Below are positions 15,707-18,811 of a stretch of DNA of 18,811 nucleotides, piece after piece. The DNA is from Bacteroidales bacterium (GTDB lineage Bacteria > Bacteroidota > Bacteroidia > Bacteroidales > F082). The number at the start of each line of letters is the position of its first letter. Positions within the stretch are counted from its first letter, which is position 1. A program made the translations under genes and the position numbers. The stretch is taken from positions 1 through 18,811 of the forward strand of contig JAEEII010000285.1 in assembly GCA_016281295.1 (NCBI GenBank). Direction: 5' to 3'. The notes under the pieces were generated by a model, which was not told the DNA's origin, searched no databases, and was given only the letters and a program-made list of their open reading frames with translations.

Positions 15707-17770
15707 ATGAAAAGATTCCTAACCATTCTGTCAGCATTTCTGCTGACCCTCGCGAGCGGAACTCTGTACGCTCAGAAAAACACCACAGAGAGCGACTACA
15801 ATCTCCGAAAGGCCTACGAGGCGCTCAACGAGGAGAAAGACGTTGACAAGGCGCTGGACCTCGTGTCCAAGCAACTGAAGGACACACCTGATAACGTTGA
15901 TGCTCTGATGCTCCGAATGCGGATCTACCAGAACCGAGAGGAGTTCGGCAAAGCCCTGGCCGATGTGAACCGCGCCATCAAGGTGAACAATCCCAAGAAA
16001 TCCGGCTTTGAGCAGTCCACTCTTTATTGGTGGCAGAGCTATGCTTACGCTGGCCTTGATGACGATGCGAAAGCGGCGACCGCTGCCGGCACGGCATATA
16101 GACTTGCCCAGAAGGAGAAATCAGAATACCTGCAGGTCATTGCCTTCGACTACGGCCGTGCTCTTTACAACATCGGTGAACTGGACGGTTCGGATGCAGT
16201 ATTTCGCAAGATGCTGGCTGAAGATGAAACAGACGTCGGAGCCATGTATGGCATTGCTCGGAATCTGGTAAAGCGCGACCGTTATGATGAGGCCGAGCAA
16301 CAGATTCTTGCGGCTATTCGTGTACGCGACACTTATGCTCCCCTCTATAGGCTCTTGATTCAGGTATACGACCACAAGGGCGACTACAATGGTGCCATAG
16401 ACGCAGCCATTGCATACGTAGACAAGGAATCAGACCCCAGCTGGCGCCTCCTCATCAACGCAGGGAAGAAGAATCTCAACTATGCTATTGCCAATATGCG
16501 GGCAAAGATGAAGTCATCTGAAAACCCCATCTACTGGCGCGCATTGATTGCCGAATTGTACTATACTGCTGGAAAATACGAACTTGCACTCAAGGAGAAC
16601 ATCAAGCTAGAAGAAGAAGCCGGCAAGGATGATCGTCTCTATGAAAGAAAGGCCGAATGCTACCGCCACCTGGGTATGCACGAAGCGGCCATAGCAGAGC
16701 TGGACCAGATTCTTGCCAAAGAAGGAGACTGGAATGCTTACTGTGAACGCGGCATCTGCTATCGACTCCTGGGCAAATTCGACCAGGCAATTGCAGACTT
16801 CACCTCTGCCATTGAGGAAGATCCTCGCTACGCATTCCCCTACTACTCCCGCGGCTGGTGCCATGAGCTTACCGGAAGGAACGACCTGGCCCTGGAAGAC
16901 TATAATCTTGGTATCGACGTTGATCCGGACTATCCCTACATCTTCCTGGAGCGTGGCCTGGTCCTGAAGAAAATGAGGCGCTTCGACGAAGCAAGGGCCG
17001 ATTTCGAAACGGCAGTAGCAAAGGATACCGTAGCTACCGATGGCAGCAGCACTCACTACGCTCTTCACGAGCTGGGACGAGATGAAGAGGCGCTCGCCTG
17101 GATGCAGAAGATAATCGATGAAGACCCTTCCGACGCCGGTAACTGGTACGACTATGCCTGTCTCTATGGCCGAATGAATCGCATCGACGACGCTATGAAA
17201 GCGCTTGAGAAGGCTTTCGAACTCGGATACCGCAACTTTGGCCATCTGGAGTACGATTACGACATGGACATCCTCCGTGACCTTCCCTGCTACAAAGCAC
17301 TTGTGGCCAAATACAAGGCTATCCACGAAGAATTCCTGCAGAAGTCCGACATACCAGTCGCAGAAAAGGCCGAGGACACCATTTCCGAAATAGCCTTCAC
17401 GCGCCACATAGGAGGAACCTTTGAAGTCCCCTGTCAAATCAATGGCCTTCCGCTGCAGATGATCTTCGACACCGGTGCTTCCGATGTAACCATCTCATCA
17501 GTCGAAGCCAACTTCATGTTGAAGAACCGCTATCTTTCCGACAAAGACATCAAGGGAAAACGATACTACCAGGTGGCCACTGGTGAACTGAGCGCCGGTG
17601 CAGTCATCACCCTTCGCGAGATTATGATTGGCGACGTCAAGCTCAAAGACGTTGAAGCCTCCGTCGTCAATAATCAACGAGCCCCTCTTCTCTTTGGTCA
17701 GAGTGCGATGGAGCGCTTCGGCACCATCACCATTGACAATGAGAACAACAAACTCATCATCAAGCACTAA
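15707..17770 (+). CDS. Exported TPR protein with C-terminal retropepsin-like aspartic protease domain
   Basis: This is a 687-residue protein. Residues 1-22 (MKRFLTILSAFLLTLASGTLYA) are a signal peptide, so it is periplasmic or surface-located. TPR-type helical repeats fill about residues 30-540; the clearest run (about 330-440) includes YCERGICYRLLGKFDQAIADF and FLERGLVLKKMRRFDEARADF. Residues 565-687 form a single retropepsin-like fold with the catalytic DTGAS at 588-592 and a later LLFGQSAMERFGTI segment in place of the usual LLG-x-x-F/L. A one-lobe aspartic protease needs to dimerise to be active, so the TPRs may mediate assembly. The substrate is unknown. It has its own promoter and looks like a chromosomal gene unrelated to the module on its left. 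The following small gene starts 4 nt after its stop. Confidence 0.9.
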   Translation: MKRFLTILSAFLLTLASGTLYAQKNTTESDYNLRKAYEALNEEKDVDKALDLVSKQLKDTPDNVDALMLRMRIYQNREEFGKALADVNRAIKVNNPKKSGFEQSTLYWWQSYAYAGLDDDAKAATAAGTAYRLAQKEKSEYLQVIAFDYGRALYNIGELDGSDAVFRKMLAEDETDVGAMYGIARNLVKRDRYDEAEQQILAAIRVRDTYAPLYRLLIQVYDHKGDYNGAIDAAIAYVDKESDPSWRLLINAGKKNLNYAIANMRAKMKSSENPIYWRALIAELYYTAGKYELALKENIKLEEEAGKDDRLYERKAECYRHLGMHEAAIAELDQILAKEGDWNAYCERGICYRLLGKFDQAIADFTSAIEEDPRYAFPYYSRGWCHELTGRNDLALEDYNLGIDVDPDYPYIFLERGLVLKKMRRFDEARADFETAVAKDTVATDGSSTHYALHELGRDEEALAWMQKIIDEDPSDAGNWYDYACLYGRMNRIDDAMKALEKAFELGYRNFGHLEYDYDMDILRDLPCYKALVAKYKAIHEEFLQKSDIPVAEKAEDTISEIAFTRHIGGTFEVPCQINGLPLQMIFDTGASDVTISSVEANFMLKNRYLSDKDIKGKRYYQVATGELSAGAVITLREIMIGDVKLKDVEASVVNNQRAPLLFGQSAMERFGTITIDNENNKLIIKH

Positions 17771-17774
17771 AGCC

Positions 17775-18236
17775 ATGTTGGGACTCGTAATATGTTTGGC
17801 AGTATTCTGCTTTATACTACTTCTCATCCTGGGGCGCCAGGACGATAAGAATGCCAAGCTGGCTGCCGAGAATGGCTTGATGAAAGGCCGAATGGAAACG
17901 CTGCAGGAACGTGGTGCTATCTCAGGAGAACAATCCGCAGCTGCAGAAGAACCATTGACAGTTGAGGGCATAGAAGCGGCCGTGCGTCACGCCGGGTACG
18001 TTCCGGACACTTCAGACGATTGGGTGCGTTTTATGGTAGCCGGAGAGCGGTTCTTCATCGACACGTCGCGTCTTCCCCAGATATTCATTTCCCGCTACTA
18101 CAACGTCCAAACGAGCGAGTGGGATATGGAACTGCTGAAGAAAGCCGCCCATCTGATGTCTGATATTTGCGTTAGAAATAGACCTAAAACCAGGAACAGA
18201 TTCATACCCGCCCCTATTAACAGACTGATATCATGA
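17775..18236 (+). CDS. Small membrane-anchored protein of unknown function
   Basis: This protein has 153 residues from the ATG at 17775, placed 4 nt after the previous stop. Residues 1-20 are one hydrophobic helix (MLGLVICLAVFCFILLLILG). A charged coiled segment follows, then a domain from about 64 (LTVEGIEAAVRHAGY, then DWVRFMVAGERFFIDTSRLPQI) that loosely recalls YbjN-like folds. The last 26 residues (from about 128, MSDICVRNRPKTRN) are basic and do not fit that pattern, so the end may be truncated or altered. A longer frame upstream (TTG at 17628) overlaps the TPR gene and is rejected. It overlaps the next gene by ATGA. Confidence 0.7.
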   Translation: MLGLVICLAVFCFILLLILGRQDDKNAKLAAENGLMKGRMETLQERGAISGEQSAAAEEPLTVEGIEAAVRHAGYVPDTSDDWVRFMVAGERFFIDTSRLPQIFISRYYNVQTSEWDMELLKKAAHLMSDICVRNRPKTRNRFIPAPINRLIS

Positions 18237-18445
18237 AAGAAAATTACAAAAAATGGCTGTACCGGGCAGGTTTTCTCATTATCCTTTTCTGCTCCGTCGT
18301 TTCCTGTTTTAACTCGTTCAACAATGCAGTTGAATACGAGATACTGGATGATATAGAAGAGATGAAACTGAGTATGGACTATGTATCTCATCATCTTGAT
18401 TCAATAGAAGAGACACTTCGCAATAATCTTTACGATTATGAATAA
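18233..18445 (+). CDS. Small putative lipoprotein
   Basis: This protein has 70 residues. A basic start (MKENYKKWLYR) is followed by a hydrophobic stretch ending in SVVSC, a plausible lipobox with the cysteine at residue 25. The mature part is a short acidic helical segment (DDIEEMKLSMDYVSHHLDSI). It starts in an ATGA overlap with the previous gene and overlaps the next by 8 bp, so the three small genes are probably cotranscribed. No family was recognised. Confidence 0.65.
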   Translation: MKENYKKWLYRAGFLIILFCSVVSCFNSFNNAVEYEILDDIEEMKLSMDYVSHHLDSIEETLRNNLYDYE

Positions 18446-18811
18446 ACAGTATCTTTTCTTTATTTGTCTGTCCGCGCTCATCACGGTCGGTATTTCGGCA
18501 TGCCACAGGAGTACGCCTCTAGCAAACGCTAGCCAAGATACGGGTTCTCTTGTTGACTCTATTTCTTACAAACTTACCGGCCCATCGAAGCATCGCTTCG
18601 CTAAGGAACGCCAAGCATACCAGGCATGGCGAAGCTGGCAGGACACAATAGGCCTGGAATTGATCGGTGACATATGGGAGCTGTGGTATGGCGGGAGTGC
18701 GGGGGGAACGTGGCAGGAACTCTATTTGAACGATGTGGAGAATCAGAACAATAACGATCTCCGACAATTGCAGCAAATCCTTACAGGAGAAAAAACCACT
18801 ATCGGCGTAAA
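18438..18811 (+). CDS. Putative lipoprotein, cut by the right edge
   Basis: An ATG at 18438 opens a frame with no stop through the end of the window (124 codons visible). The start MNKQYLFFICLSALITVGIS is a signal peptide followed by AC (lipobox ISAC, cysteine at residue 22). The mature part is rich in tryptophan (QAWRSWQDTIGLELIGDIWELWYGG as a region, about residues 63-87) and then polar, with an asparagine/glutamine-rich stretch (NDVENQNNNDLRQLQQ). The function is unknown. It overlaps the preceding gene by 8 bp. Confidence 0.65.
   Translation, partial: MNKQYLFFICLSALITVGISACHRSTPLANASQDTGSLVDSISYKLTGPSKHRFAKERQAYQAWRSWQDTIGLELIGDIWELWYGGSAGGTWQELYLNDVENQNNNDLRQLQQILTGEKTTIGV

Noticed and set aside
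16607..17437. 276-codon open frame on the minus strand
   Set aside because: It is antisense to the TPR region, whose codon pattern and domains show that the plus frame is the gene.
17628..17774. Longer reading frame ahead of the small membrane protein
   Set aside because: It lies inside the TPR gene in another frame, starts with TTG and encodes a low-complexity serine-rich segment; the ATG at 17775 begins with a natural membrane helix.
1..18811. CRISPR arrays, tRNA or rRNA genes, insertion sequences, integrases or attachment sites
   Set aside because: No spaced direct repeats, tRNA-like folds, transposase or integrase motifs, or terminal repeats were found by reading both strands.

Overview
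The window most likely comes from a Bacteroidales-type bacterium (Bacteroidota). The support is three -7 elements of the form TAnnTTTG (TAACTTTG at 5605-5612 minus, TATATTTG at 5872-5879, TACCTTTG at 15660-15667), generally weak Shine-Dalgarno sequences, and small lipoproteins together with a TPR protein carrying a C-terminal retropepsin-like domain. The assignment rests on these features only; no 16S or other marker gene is present.

Layout. A leftward operon (about 5584 to 111) holds four tightly packed genes: a degenerate histidine-kinase-like protein, a 775-residue protein with a pseudo-receiver, a canonical receiver and a C-terminal HEPN-like RNxxxH motif, a TerB-like/unknown protein, and a DarT-like ADP-ribosyltransferase domain joined to a VWA domain. 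It then runs through a strong 63-nt inverted repeat into the start of what is probably another gene at the left edge. A divergent regulatory region (about 5585-6012) separates it from a rightward operon (6013-15522). That operon encodes a UPF1-like SF1 helicase, a winged-helix/PIN/LOTUS-like protein, a DUF1257(Ycf35)-DUF2997 fusion, a Ycf46-like AAA+ ATPase and a four-S1-domain RNA-binding protein. It closes with an intrinsic terminator at 15552-15595.

The rest of the window (15707-18811) looks unrelated: an exported TPR/retropepsin protein with its own promoter, a small membrane-anchored protein, and two small putative lipoproteins, the last running off the right edge. Sampled lines suggest higher G+C here (32/60 in 15841-15900) than in the divergent module (27/60 in 10201-10260, 24/60 in 12961-13020).

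Interpretation (inference). The two divergent operons may form one module. The leftward arm would be a sensor/effector arm with two-component-like signalling, a predicted HEPN ribonuclease and a predicted ADP-ribosyltransferase with a VWA scaffold. The rightward arm would be an RNA-handling machine with helicase, PIN nuclease, LOTUS and S1 RNA-binding parts, and the Ycf35/DUF2997/Ycf46 set. The presence of several toxin-type effector folds beside NTPases makes a phage-defence or stress-response role plausible. I do not recognise the combination as a named system, and whether the arms belong together is untested.
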